Program-made: the position numbers and the translations under genes | The notes under the pieces: generated by a model | Database searches by the model: none | The model's input: the letters and a program-made list of their open reading frames with translations, nothing else | What the model was told of the DNA's origin: nothing | In this document: positions 23,584 through 34,806 of the stretch, piece after piece | Numbering within the stretch: the stretch's first letter is position 1 | Layout: each line of letters opens with the position of its first letter | Assembly: GCA_947179485.1 (NCBI GenBank) | Contig: OX359245.1 | Coordinates: 33,963,067-34,027,066, forward strand | Direction: 5' to 3' | DNA from: Allacma fusca | Taxonomy: Eukaryota; Arthropoda; Collembola; Symphypleona; Sminthuridae | DNA length: 64,000 bases

Positions 23584-24412
23584 GATGGGCCCCAGCCTAG
23601 ATCTAGGATGGAATCTCGGCATAAGTGCTAGGCTGGCTTACAATTGAGATAAAATGTAGGCCAGCGTCTAGGATGGGCTCCACAAAGTGACTGGGGTACA
23701 GGGAAGATATAGGGAAGTTGCCAAATAATGGAACATTATGGGTCTAAAGTAGGCAAGGCCAAACGGAAACTATATTGCCTAGACGGAATATAGGTAGGCT
23801 AGCATATATGGCCCATGCATACAGTCAATTCTGTAAACGTTTTTTTCGGACACACTAGTTCTACAATTCGAAATCTACATCAAAACATTTTAAATTTAGT
23901 CGAGCAAATGGGAAATAATAACTATTGTTTGCCGTCCTTGCTATTACTTAGGACTTCGGAGATATTTATAGATTTATAGTTTTTTGTTCGCTTTTATTCT
24001 TTGCTTTTTATTTTGGTTCGTCTACTTTCTGATTCACTATTCGATTGAAATGGCGGCTGAAGGCGTTAAAAAATACTGAGAATGGATGACAACACAATTC
24101 AACGTGTAGTAAAGTAAGCACACGCACAAGTACGTGCAAAAGGTATTATGCTTTTATATGTATATGTATGAATGAAGGGTATGAATATTGGCTTATGTGT
24201 AGGAAAGGTTGAGAGGATGCCTTCTAGGCAAGGGTTCGCTTGAATGCATTTCCTATACACCATTCTGGGTAGGCTAAGCCGCCAAGCGCTCTTGGATGCC
24301 GTAAATGGGGGGTGTTTTAATTGTACAAGCTCTGCTTATAGGCCATGAGGTGGGGCCGCCGATGATTACTGAAACTGGTTAGGATATAGGCTGGGGTTAT
24401 ACAGAGGCCCAT
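23584..24412. repeat. motif-filled element with ATGGGCC ends
   Basis: The left end is ATGGGCCCCAGCCTAG; the right end, reverse-complemented, is ATGGGCCTCTGTATAACCCC followed by AGCCTA. Inside, words such as CTAGGATGG, TAGGCTGG and GTAGGCTA recur in both orientations. No clean target duplication was found. Similar in design to the hAT-like elements. Confidence 0.45.
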
Positions 24413-25351
24413 GTTTGAATGACTACCTTTTAGACAATGGCGGCAATACATATATAGATTTAGGTAATTCACAGAAGATGCTAATCTAAATGTTCATGAA
24501 TTGAGGTTGAAACAAGAATATTTTCGAATATATTTGGGTTTCATCGTAGTTTCATTTTTTTTAAATTGGGATTTAATATAAGAACTTGTATCTATTGATA
24601 CGCTGCGGATGCTGGATTTCATTTTAACAGTGTGCGTCAACGCAATACTTTATTCCCCTCTACAATAATGTAATTTAATTGTAGTAATGCACATAAATAA
24701 AACCCACGGGTATTTTAAACTTTCAGAGTCAATTGAAACATACATAGTACATTCAACAGCGGTAGTCGTGATTCTTTTCAGGCAGTTTAGATAGATGGGA
24801 CATATTTCACCAAAACAAATTCTTTTCTTCACTTGTGGTATAACAAGTAAGTTTATTTAATAATATAGTAATTTGCCACGGACACTGAACTTGAATTAGG
24901 TAAGATAAATGAATGCATTTACCAATATGTCTGAGATGTAACTGTTTCTCAAGTTTCTTCTCTCAAACACAGTGTCTTGGACAATTTAACCAAATAACTG
25001 GGTATCCAAAACTTATTCAGGAAACGTAAAGTAACGGACAAGTCATTCGAGTTTAGAGCTGTACAACTGTGTAGATCAAAGTAAATAACATGACCTTGAT
25101 ACAGATTATTTTTCCTTAAAACGAATAACCTTATAACTTCTAGGTAATTTATCACGAATTTTAAGTTGGCTCCACTAATTTGTTTACAGCCCTCATATAC
25201 ATTGAATTTAATGTACATATTTATCCAGTAGTAAGTAAGTACTGCAAACAAACCAAAACAGTTAAAGAGTTGATTTCAAATGTTTCAAATTCGTGCTTTT
25301 ATCTTCAAAATATTTATTTGAACATTTCACTACAGACAATTTGAGAATTGC
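24413..25351. other. intergenic, nothing supported
   Basis: AT-rich DNA with a few minus-strand frames of 60-100 codons (24,650-24,832; 24,949-25,251) that have no recognised motif, splice partner or second copy. Confidence 0.4.
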
Positions 25352-25677
25352 CAGAGCTATGTATTTCGAAATTGTATTTTGTATTTGAAATACGTAATGG
25401 ATAAAGTTACAAAATAAACAAATACAAAATATCATAACGTTCGTTGATCCTGAAAATACGAAATACAAAATACAATGGAGATTGTGGTGCTGACAAAACA
25501 CGAAATACAAAATACAATGGAAATTCTCGGTGCTGACAAAATACGAAATACAAAATATCTTGAAACATTTACAGCGACGAAAATGCCAAATACGGAATGT
25601 ATTTCAAATATATTTTTATTATTACAAATGCAGTATACTGTTTGAAACTTAATATTTCGAAATATTCCATACCTCTG
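25352..25677. repeat. AAATACGAAATAC-motif element
   Basis: The ends are CAGAGCTATGTATTTCGAAA and, reverse-complemented, CAGAGGTATGGAATATTTCG, with CGAAATACAAAATAC arrays between. The CAGAG start and motif filling match the hAT-like set, but the flanking 8-mers differ. Confidence 0.55.
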
Positions 25678-25897
25678 GTATTTACAGTGCCCTACGTGTG
25701 AAAAAACAGTTGTAATACGAGTGCTCAAACTTGGTCCTATTAAAAATTCTTAATACATGAGTAAATTTATTCAATATTATTAACATTTTTATGAAAAATT
25801 TCGAATTAGTATTCAAATAGGAGGTTCCTTACATAAAGAGGGTCCCTTGCACAGAGGTTTTAAACCCCGATGAAAACCAAGATATTATGTAACAATT

Positions 25898-26495
25898 GAA
25901 TCCGATGTGAAACCTTTGTTTACATATTCTATTATATTTACATAAAGATACTGATCCATCCCTACTCATCACATTCAATAAGCGTGCACTAAAGGAGCAA
26001 AACTTCTTTTTGGCTCTGAAATTTTTTTTACATAAACTATCAAGCGGAAAGGATCGTTTCAAAATGCTTAAGCATGTGTACGTACTAAATACAATGAACT
26101 ATTATTTATCATGAATATACATACGTGAAAGCAATGATTGAACTCTGCGCAACGTCAAATATGCATGCCAACTATCTGTACTAAATTATATTCTATGAAT
26201 CCGATGTGAAACCTTTGTTTACATATTCTATTGTATTTACATCACACATATACTATACATTCCTATTTATCACATTCATTAAGCGAGCACGAGAACTAAA
26301 GAAGCAAAACTCGTTTTTGGATCTGAACATTTTTGAACATAAACTATCAAGCTGAAGGGATCGCTTCAAATTGCTTAAGCATGTGTACGTATTAAATACA
26401 ATGAACTATTATTTATCATGAATACGTGAAAAGAATAATTGAGCTCTGCGCAACGTCAAATATGTATGCCACCTATCTGTACTAAATTCTATTCT
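25898..26495. repeat. tandem duplication, two units of about 299 bp
   Basis: Unit 1 (25,898-26,196) and unit 2 (26,197-26,495) both start GAATCCGATGTGAAACCTTT and end CTGTACTAAATT.TATTCTA. They differ by substitutions and small indels. No coding content. Confidence 0.9.
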
Positions 26496-26504
26496 AGCAG
26501 GATT

Positions 26505-26725
26505 GTCGGGTCATTTGTAATTTCAGGCCCGCCCGAAACCCGAACTGAAAAATAAATACAGGCCCAAGCCCGAACTTAACACGGTTTCATTGTTTTAGTG
26601 CATTCCGATCCCGGTCGGAGACCGACGTAAGTTCGTATTTATAGCCTGAACCAGGCCAAAAACCCGGTCGGGCCGGGTTCGGGCCGGCCCGAATCCAAAT
26701 ACCCGCTTCCGGGCCCCAGCTCTAA
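26505..26725. repeat. GCCCGAACCCG-motif stretch
   Basis: GC-rich patch made of GGCCCGAACCCG/CGGGTTCGGGCC words in both orientations, bordered by TAGCAGGATTG on the left and GGGGCCCCAGCTCTA-like sequence on the right. Probably another hAT-like motif-filled element; ends are poorly matched and no target duplication was seen. Confidence 0.4.
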
Positions 26726-26739
26726 TACATACCTATATG

Positions 26740-27268
26740 GTATAGCCCGGATGAGTGGGGGACGCGTGAGCCTGATGTTCCAAAATATTAAGAGATGCTA
26801 TTCCCTTCTGCTTCTCCCAAGCTGGCAATCGTAAGCTTCTTCCACTATGCGTGTAATTAAATGCAGAGCAAGGGAAATTGTTTATTCTGGATGGGAAATG
26901 ACTTTTTACTTTTATTTCCAAAATTATGAAAGTTTTCGAAAACTGGGAAGGAACTCAATAAAATAAAGTACAGCTCTGCTCAAAGTCCAAACCCTCTCTT
27001 CCTTTTTCTCTGGAGCTCGACCTCACGCAGGAGATCAGCCCAGAGCTTTTCCACCTTATCCACCTCCTCTCACTTTCCAGTACTTTACAAAAGTACTCCT
27101 CCACATGACCTTTGAAATGTCACATACATATCCCAACATTTCCCCAACACAGACACACTCACTCCAATACTCCTTCCCAATACATACACATGACCCCCAA
27201 CCTTAACCTGCACAAGTGCTACAGGACACCTAGTGTGTTCTCTAACAGTGGCTCAACAACGTGGGGTG
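26740..27268 (+). repeat. LTR remnant with Lys-type primer-binding site
   Basis: A pyrimidine-rich tract ends TCTAACA at 27,247, followed after one base by TGGCTCAACAACGTGGGG (27,249-27,266). This closely resembles the tRNA-Lys primer-binding site of gypsy-class elements and retroviruses (TGGCGCCCAACGTGGGG). What follows is not retroelement but the repeat shared with 17.1 kb, so the internal region was lost. The left LTR border is not defined. Confidence 0.4.
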
Positions 27269-27360
27269 GATTGGGTAAAAAGTGACTGTTATAACTTAGC
27301 AGTGCATCTAGAAGTAATAATTTCCACTTTCAACATTTTCGTCAGTTGATGAAATTATTT

Positions 27361-28762
27361 AAACAACAATTAAACTATAATCCAACGATACATTCCATAT
27401 GATGCATTTGTGAGTATTTAGTATTATTTTCATCTTGAGGTCGTAACTAGCACGAATTCTACCAAGAATAGACATAGATATGATGATTACGAAATAGCTA
27501 TTGAGAATTTCTACCGGATTCAGACCGATGTGGCCCGATTGGCAATCTCAGGATACTATGTTGCGGAAAGCTGGGACAACTGTTTTTCCCATTATTCTCT
27601 CTTACATATATATGTAGTTGTAACGACAGACGTGACGAAACGGTACATTATTTACCCGTTAGTCACAAGACTCGGTACATTAATGTAACATTTCTGGAAG
27701 TTCAGATATGGATTCGCATTTTGCATTGTCACGTGTGTCTTCTGGAACGAGAAATAATTTCAATCATTGGCGTTATTTCTTTACAACGTCACCAGAATTT
27801 TAATAAAATTCCACTTCCATAAACCCCACTTCCAAAAAACCAATAAAAGAATTATGCAAGACACTTAAACCAATTCCACCAGACACTGGTTATAGAGCCA
27901 ACATTTCATTTTTTCTATCTAAATTCTCTCATTTTTAGGTATTAGAATTTTTGATTAGTTAGAGGGAGAGCCACGGCAAATGTGGGTGACAAGACACTTT
28001 GCGCGATGATGAAGTAGGCGAGTTCTCTGCTCTAAACACCCGCTCATTCAGTCTGAATCATTTTTATTCCCTTTTCTGCTCAGAGGGTTTTCCAGCTGAG
28101 AGGGAGAAGGTGGTCAGTAAAAATGATTTCTTTATCCACGACCCTGCCTCTGAACCTCTCCAGTCTGACATCAGCTCTTACACTTGGGTCTCATGCAGGA
28201 TACTAGTCGCAGTTCTTGAAAATAACTTTCAGGTTCACTTGAGTGTGTTAAACCGGTTATCCAAATTGTTTATTTTGTATTAAAAAGTAATTTGTTCGTA
28301 GTAATACATATTTCCTAAATTGGGTCTAACATTTTAGGTAATACCAAGACCCAAATACCTTGGTTTTGAAAAATAACCATGTCTAGCTCAATTGCATTGA
28401 ATGATGCATACCGCACTATTGTAATAATATAAATCTATAATATAATATATAAAAATCATAGTATTTCTGTAAAAAACTGAATTAAATGTATTATTTTGAT
28501 GCTCAGTTCATATTAATAGAAGCGTCCATAAATACATAATATGCTCTCTAATAGTTGTTCAGACGCAAGCAGTGCGGGGAGGTACATTTTACCCCGTACT
28601 AGTGCTGGGCGTTTCCATGTTAGCATGTTATTCTATTCTATGCTTAAATTGTGAGAATCCGGCTTCTATTAATTCTATTCTACTTTCCAGAATTTTTTGT
28701 TTCCCTGTATTTCACTTCGATGCCTTTACTAATACTTTCTATTCTGCAACTACTTCTATATA
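27361..28762. repeat. duplicated chemoreceptor-flank blocks (partners at 12.2-12.4, 15.55-16.6 kb)
   Basis: 27,361-27,565 pairs with 12,240-12,420 and keeps a minus-strand open frame. 27,690-27,870 pairs with 15,540-15,700. 27,890-28,762 pairs with 15,730-16,595, including the SKNxFFIHxPAS coding-like segment and the AATTGTGAGAATCCGGCT tract. Together they form a third, gene-less copy of the chemoreceptor neighbourhood. Confidence 0.7.
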
Positions 28763-29215
28763 AGGCTTCCATCCGATCGGATGATCCGTGGATATCGGAA
28801 GATCGGATATCCGAAAGTTCGGATCGGATACACTGCTTATCACAACTGCTAACACAATCCGATCGGATCGGATACGTACCTCTAATAGTGAATTTCCTAT
28901 ATAGTGGTTTCCTCTTAGACAGCATTCCCTTTATATGGGCACGTTTAAAATTTCCCTAGGATTACATTTACATTACATTGTAGTAAGATATAATGGCATC
29001 CCCATTTATTGGCAGGTAATTAGCCATCCCTTAGGAACCACTATATAGGAAATTCACTTTATCAGGTTATCGGATTCGGATCGGATTTAGAAACGACTTT
29101 GTCCAATCGGTTCGGATCACAAATAGTGAATACCGGATCATCCGACGGATAACCGAAAATCAAATGTTTAGCGCGTTCGAGAGATCAATAAGAACGAAGT
29201 GTGCAGCAACAATAC
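28763..29215. repeat. CGGATC-motif element, copy 2, with small element inside
   Basis: Begins TAAGGCTTCCATCCGATCGG (inverse of the right end of copy 1) and is rich in CGGATC/ATCCGA. From 29,088 it matches the left 110 bp of copy 1 (ACGACTTTGTCC, GTTTAGCGCGTTCGAGAGA). It was inserted into the duplicated block after CTTCTATA. At 28,886-29,059 it contains a 174-bp element with ends TAGTGAATTTCCTATATAGT and the inverse ACTATATAGGAAATTCACTT; a single end of that element also lies at 11,870-11,893. Confidence 0.65.
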
Positions 29216-29457
29216 TGCAAAGGTGTTCAAATGACTCAATCTATCCTATATCTTTATTATTTATAAAATTTTAACTGATCATAGATGTAAGCCTACCTAC
29301 ATTCCAACCCCCGTGGCGCCGAATAGGTCAGCCTAACCTACATCCTTCCCACGTGGGGATCACGATGTCTACATTTCGTTGACAAATTAGCTCAACGAAG
29401 TCTACATCCTTCCTAAATCTTTTTTAAATCTTTCTCTAAAAGCTTTTCGTTAATGAT

Positions 29458-31352
29458 CAGAGCTGCGCTCAAGTGCAAGTAGTACTTGACAAGTATCAAG
29501 TCAGGTCAAGTTCGGGATCATGAGCGTTTCTACTTGGCTGAATCGGGTCAAGTTCATGTATTTGCTGGATCCGAACTTGGAACTTCAAGTCGGTTCTGGT
29601 CCAAGTGCAAGCCCACAGAATTGACTTGCACTAAGGATCAAGTTCAAGTTCGGATCTGGGAATAGATTTCACTTGAACCCGAACTTGGACTTTCAAGTAC
29701 CGATTCAAGTATCTTAGTTCCAACGTTTGATTCCTTTGTGCGTTCTTCGCCATTGGTTGTTCGCACTCTGTAACACACATTCTAGAAACTAGTGATGCCA
29801 ATGGTCTGGTCTGATCCAGTCGTTCGGACCAGACCCGACCAAAGACGATGCTGAAGACGGTCCAGAACACCATTGAGAGCAATTAAATAATTACATTTTA
29901 TCCCGTCAAATTATTCTTTTATCCCCAGAAATGTCCATTTTAATTTGTTCCATGGGATTTCGTCGATAATAAACTTATAAATTTTTATTTTGCGTACGTT
30001 TAAGACCATGATCCTGTGATCGGGTCTGGTCTGGTCCTGAAGCTGGACCAATTGTATCTGGTATGGTCCAACTAGGTAACATTTTCAGATGGTACACGTG
30101 GATTCAAACAAAGCATAGCACATGTTTTAGTACTCAAATATTATGTTTCAAAACTCATGTAAATCCAGTGCATTTTGCCCCGTTCTCCTAGGACACGTCA
30201 CCAAAGTTTCAAAATTTAAAACGGTACAACAGGTCCTTTAGACCTGTCTTTTAGAAAAAAATCAATGTTAAATCCCATAAGGATTTTGAATTTTTAAAAG
30301 TCGGCGAAATTTTGAATTTTACTATTTCAAGGAAATTCAAGTTTTAACGTGCACATTTATATATCCTTCAACAAAATTCCCCCAAAAGTAATCCCTCCAT
30401 CATGGCGCATCCGTATGTATATGTAGTCGATAAGATATATTCACTCCGTATTTCATACGCATGAATTAGACTATTGAGTTTTGTCTTATGATATACACAT
30501 GTACAACATTAGTAAATTACAAATTAAACTAAACTACCCCCCCCGCAAAAATATCGTCACATTTTATTCAAAAGTAATCTCTCCGATGTGTGCACTACAG
30601 ATTTCCGCCTGAATGAAGTTTTGCCCTATGATGTACAAACAGGGTTACTCAAACGAAATTGTCGTGGCTTTTATGCCTATCCACCTTACGGACTGGCGGC
30701 AGTGTTGTATCAGACCGGACCAGACCATACAACTCTGGGACCAGACCGGACCAGACCAATAACGCTCCATTATAAATTGTCCGGACCAGACCATTGGCAT
30801 CCCTACTAGAAACCATGCCTGCAGAGATATGCACAGAAGTTGCAGCTCACTTTCACTTGGACTGACTGTTGTGTATTCTGTAAATCGTCGTGCTTAAAAC
30901 TATTCTTCTAATTTTTCATTTTTTTCATCATTTTTGAAAAACTGTTGAAGTAAAGTGTCAGGTGAGACTGTAACACTAGGAAGAAACCACGAGTGAACCC
31001 GAATCTGATTTTAATAGAGACGATGGAAATTGAAAACCTTTAGCTCCACCCGTTGGAATGGTTTTGCGACTTCATACTACAAAGTTGCAAGATTCAAGTA
31101 ATTACTTGAAATCCAAGTTCGGGTTCAAGTCAATTCCAAGTTCGGTTCTCAAGATTTATGGACCCCACATTCAAGTATCAGATCAAGTTTGGGTTTAGGA
31201 AAAATTACTTGCAAGATATGACTTGGTATGGCAAGTAATTCCTGGGAACCGAAACGCCAAGTTCGGGTACTGACAAATATCTAATTGAAAGTTCAAGTGC
31301 AGGTCAAGTTCAAGTTCGGATCCTTAAAATATTTGACCCGAACGCACATCTG
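29458..31352. mobile_element. hAT-like non-autonomous element with CAAGTTCGG arrays; TSD TTAATGAT
   Basis: Perfect 8-bp duplication TTAATGAT at 29,450-29,457 and 31,353-31,360. The ends are CAGAGCTGCGCTCAAGT on the left and CAGATGTGCGTTCGGGT (reverse complement) on the right. Both ends are filled with CAAGTTCGG, CCGAACTTG and CAAGTGCAAG words. A second hAT-like element (29,790-30,805) is nested inside. No transposase frame. Confidence 0.9.
29790..30805. mobile_element. hAT-like element with GGTCTGGTC arrays, nested; TSD CTAGAAAC
   Basis: Perfect 8-bp duplication CTAGAAAC at 29,782-29,789 and 30,806-30,813. The ends are TAGTGATGCCAATGGTCTGG and TAGGGATGCCAATGGTCTGG (right end reverse-complemented), 19 of 20 matching. 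GGTCTGGTC / GACCAGACC words fill both ends. Its insertion into the CAAGTTCGG element shows it is the younger of the two. No coding capacity. Confidence 0.92.
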
Positions 31353-31721
31353 TTAATGATAGACTATTTAAGGAAATTCTACTCTAATAAATTAAAACAC
31401 GAGTCAATGTAATCGGAATAAAATAATTTGAGTTAAGCCACCAAGTCCCTAAGAGCAAAGCAGATCCCCCTTTGGTTGGCACCGGAGTAGTGCTCAAATT
31501 TTACAATGTTGGTCAAAAGGGATGTCCTACTTAAGATTACACAAATCAAATGCCACAAAAAACATTTCTAAAGTCAGCTGAACAATACAAAGACAATCAT
31601 GATAGCAGGAATCTATCAGCTTACTGAAAACATATCTCATAGTAAATCCTGTTTGAAATTTAAACTGTGTTCAAGCGCAAATTTTTATTTCAGTGGATTA
31701 AATATTTAAGATATTGAAGTT

Positions 31722-32005
31722 CGAAGAACACACATCTATTGTAAGTTCAGCCTTTTCGAATTGAGATTCATTGATTACATTACCTTTGTCAATACATTTG
31801 GGTTTCGTTGCAATGTTAAGCCACATGTCGATCGTCCTTTAATCTGCTGTGCAATATTAATAAATAAATTTGTATTTTAAATTAGTATATAGACCAACGG
31901 GAAAATTTTCATGCAACATTAATCAGCTCAGAAATTAGAGAAATATTTGACCACGGAAAATATGTAATCTTATTGGCGTTGATTACTCTGGGATTGTTAA
32001 CTCGG
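31722..32005. repeat. direct repeat, partner of 15,045-15,345
   Basis: Diverged copy of the block described at 15,045-15,345. It ends just before the hAT-like insertion at 32,040. Confidence 0.7.
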
Positions 32006-32039
32006 TAATTCGAATTCGGTAAAACGATCTACAAGATTG

Positions 32040-32399
32040 CAGGGGTCGGTTTTTGTAGGAAGACGGGAAGATTCTCCCCAGGGAAAAAATATTTCTGGCA
32101 GGGAAAATACCGAAGAGAAGGGATTTATTTTTACGAACAGGGATTTTTAAAATCGTTGTCCCTTTTTGGCAGGGATTTTCAAATTTGTTGGCAGGGATTT
32201 TTGGCTTGATTAGCCTAATTTGGCAGGGATTTCCCGTCTTGTAAGGCATTTTTTTTGCCAGAAGGGATTTTGAAAATCGTTGACCTCTCTTTCAGCAGGG
32301 ATTTTTGAAATCGTTGAGGACCTACCGGCAGGGAGATAATAGTCCGCAGGGAAATTCAGAAATGATCTTCCAGGGAGATTTACAAAAATCCGACCCCTG
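32040..32399. mobile_element. hAT-like element, GGCAGGGATTTT family, copy 1; TSD CAAGATTG
   Basis: Perfect 8-bp duplication CAAGATTG at 32,032-32,039 and 32,400-32,407. The ends are CAGGGGTCGGTTTTTGT and, reverse-complemented, CAGGGGTCGGATTTTTGT. The 360-bp interior consists of GGCAGGGATTTTTG-like units. A 143-codon-scale open frame across it is a by-product of the repeats. Confidence 0.93.
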
Positions 32400-33218
32400 C
32401 AAGATTGCTACAGAGTAAAATATAGTATACCCTTAGAGAGGGTTCATTGTTTTTTTGGGTGCTCATTTGCAGTGAACTTTGTGTGAAAGATCAGTTTTTA
32501 TAAGCACAGCCGAATTTTCGCAAAGAAATGTTCAGGACGGGAGTAATTTCACAAATGTCATTTGCAATGACACATTGAATTTTCTTTCATTTCTTACGAG
32601 AAAAAGACTTAAACGTAAGTTACAGGGGAGAGCGTATTATAAGTATATGTTCTATTTCTGCCTTGAGAAACATTGCACGTCTCATACTACTGGGTGTGGA
32701 AATATTAGTATAAAAAATAAGTATTGTGCGATATGAGCATTAAAAATCTGTGTATTTGAAGCATCGAGACGAAATGTATATGTGTTATAGTGCGCAAATG
32801 CGTATGTTTCAGTCTAAGAATATTTTACAGCTGATTCGGGTGAATCCCATATCAGAATAAACGCTTTTACAAATCGCTTTTAGAGAGAAGGGGATCATGT
32901 ACATACATGAAGTATATCATGTACGTGTGACTCTTTAAGTAATTAGTGACAATATACTACATTATGAAGACGTTTTGTACAAAATTACATTGAATCCTAT
33001 TCTCTACATCTATTTTGTTATTATTCCTCGTCTGTGTTTATTTATTTATTCTTCCTAAAGCCTATTTCACTAAAATCATATACTTTAGCTACACAATCTG
33101 AAATACATTTACTGTATAATGTAACGTTAAAATGGTATTAACAATAAGCTATATGTATTCAGAAACACTAAAAATGGCTACAGAAGTTTCCAACATACGG
33201 GCATGATCACATAAAATT

Positions 33219-33509
33219 CAGCAAAATGTTTCAATTCTCAACGTATCCAAATAGTCGGGTACAATGGGGGTGGGTACGAGTAAATGACCCCATTATACCC
33301 GTACCCCGTGGGTATGTACCCATTTTGAAATCCTTGTACCAATACCCGTATCCGTACCCGAAATTTTGAACCGACCAAAGTGTACCCGGGTAGTACCCGA
33401 AATTGTTCGGGTAAACAAAATCGGTACCCGGGTAGTACCCATACCCGTACTCATACCCGTTAACCCGAGTATTACCCATACCCGTGCCGAGAACTGCTTC
33501 CCAGCACTG
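33219..33509. repeat. ACCCGGGTA-motif element
   Basis: Dense TACCCG/CGGGTA words. The right end, reverse-complemented, reads CAGTGCTGGGAAGCAGTTCT, a hAT-type terminus; the left end CAGCAAAATGTTTCAATTCT matches it weakly. No target duplication. The YGYGYW-rich frame on the minus strand is a repeat artefact. Confidence 0.5.
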
Positions 33510-33645
33510 AATCCTGTTCATGCAAAACGTTTTTAAGCGGGTTGTAGTTGTAAAATTGAAGGAAGACTATTTTTAGAAAAAGGCTGAAGGCAAAAAAATC
33601 CGTGCACTGCACTGATTTGAGCAAACTTCGTTTGCATGTGCAGGA

Positions 33646-33992
33646 AAGTGAAACTTGTATTAAAAGATTTACAGTAAGGTAGGGAAATAGATTTGAATTG
33701 TAATCGGTAAAGGTCGCATGTCCGTACGTTAATCCGTTGGAAAGATAGCAAATGCAAGATTTTTTTGATAATTATATACAGAAAATAATTTTCTGAGGTC
33801 AAACGGTTGACCTCAGGTCACCAAAGTTATCAGAAGGCACAACTAGATTTTATGGCCGATGTTTTGGTGAAGGCCACATGTTCCTACATCATTCCGTTGT
33901 AAAGATATGGCTACCACAAGATTTTGTAGACTGACACAATGACGGACGGACGGACGGAATACACTCGTGCATAAGAAAGTTTCACTTTCTAA
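33646..33992. repeat. possible 347-bp inverted-repeat element (GAAAGTGAAACTT ends)
   Basis: GGAAAGTGAAACTT on the left faces AAGTTTCACTTTCT on the right. GACGGACGGACGG lies near the right end. No clear target duplication; low certainty. Confidence 0.35.
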
Positions 33993-34079
33993 TGAGTATG
34001 TATTTTGGAAGGAAGGGCGAAGGAAGGCATATTTTTTAGAGGGATTCATTCTAACACATGTTGAAGGAGAAATTTGTAC

Positions 34080-34806
34080 TTCCGTGTGTCCTTCCGCGCG
34101 ATATCTCAGAAACAACTGGACCAATTTCAATGAAATATTTTATGGAGTACTTGTGTCAAAAGTAAGGCAGGGGTCGGATTTTTGTGGGAAGATGGGAAGA
34201 TTCTTCCCAGGGAAAACATATTTCTGGCAGGGAAAATACCAAAGAGAAGGGATTTATTTTTACGAACAGGGATTTTTTGGCAGGGATTTTCAAATCTGTT
34301 GACGTGTTTCAGGGAAATTTATTAAGCAATCCGGGATTTTTGGATTGATTGGGCTAATTTGGCAGGGATTTCACGTCTTGTAAGGAATTTGTTTTGCCAA
34401 CAGGGATTTTGAAAATCGTTGACCTTTCTTTCAGCACGGATTTTTGAAATCGTTGAGGACCTACCAGCAAGGAAATAACAGTCAGCAGGGAAATTCAGAA
34501 ATGATATTCCAGGGAGATTTACAAAAATCCGACCCCTGAAGTAAGGCTGAGTTTGTATTTGGTTCAAATCGGCTGGATATTTTTTTCGAAAACAATTCTT
34601 GAATTTTTGGACTTCAAGTCAAATGAAAGTTATCTCCAAAACTACTAAACCGATTACAATGAAACTTTCTGTGAATATTACATATGTTAATAGGAATGGT
34701 TATTGACTATGCGTTTGAAATCGACCGGATTGTTTTATCGTAAAAAATTCTGAAATTTCGAAAAAATTTATCCTACTTTGACGGCGGTAGCTGCATAACG
34801 CCACCC
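34080..34806. mobile_element. second copy of the GGGTGGCG element, reverse orientation, split by a hAT-like insertion
   Basis: Reverse-complement relative of 20,459-20,859. It shares TTCCGTGTGTCC, TTTCAATGAAA, TGTCAAAAGTAAGG, then after the insertion CTGAGTTTGTATTTGGTT and TTTATCCTACTTTGACG...CGCCACCCTA. The 34,168-34,538 element sits exactly at AAGTAAGG, duplicating it. The left terminal repeat is not recognisable. Confidence 0.75.
34168..34538. mobile_element. hAT-like element, GGCAGGGATTTT family, copy 2; TSD AAGTAAGG
   Basis: Perfect 8-bp duplication AAGTAAGG at 34,160-34,167 and 34,539-34,546. The ends are CAGGGGTCGGATTTTTGT both ways. It is close to copy 1 in sequence and length (371 bp against 360 bp). 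The empty site is known from the uninterrupted relative at 20.7 kb (AAAGTAAGGCTCAG in reverse complement), which confirms the borders. Confidence 0.95.

Noticed and set aside
25352-25677. 8-bp target duplication for the AAATACGAAATAC element
   Set aside because: The flanks (AGAATTGC and GTATTTAC) do not match, so it is listed without a duplication.
33231-33521. 96-codon minus frame rich in YGYGYW
   Set aside because: Product of the TACCCG repeat; no start context, no homologue suspected.
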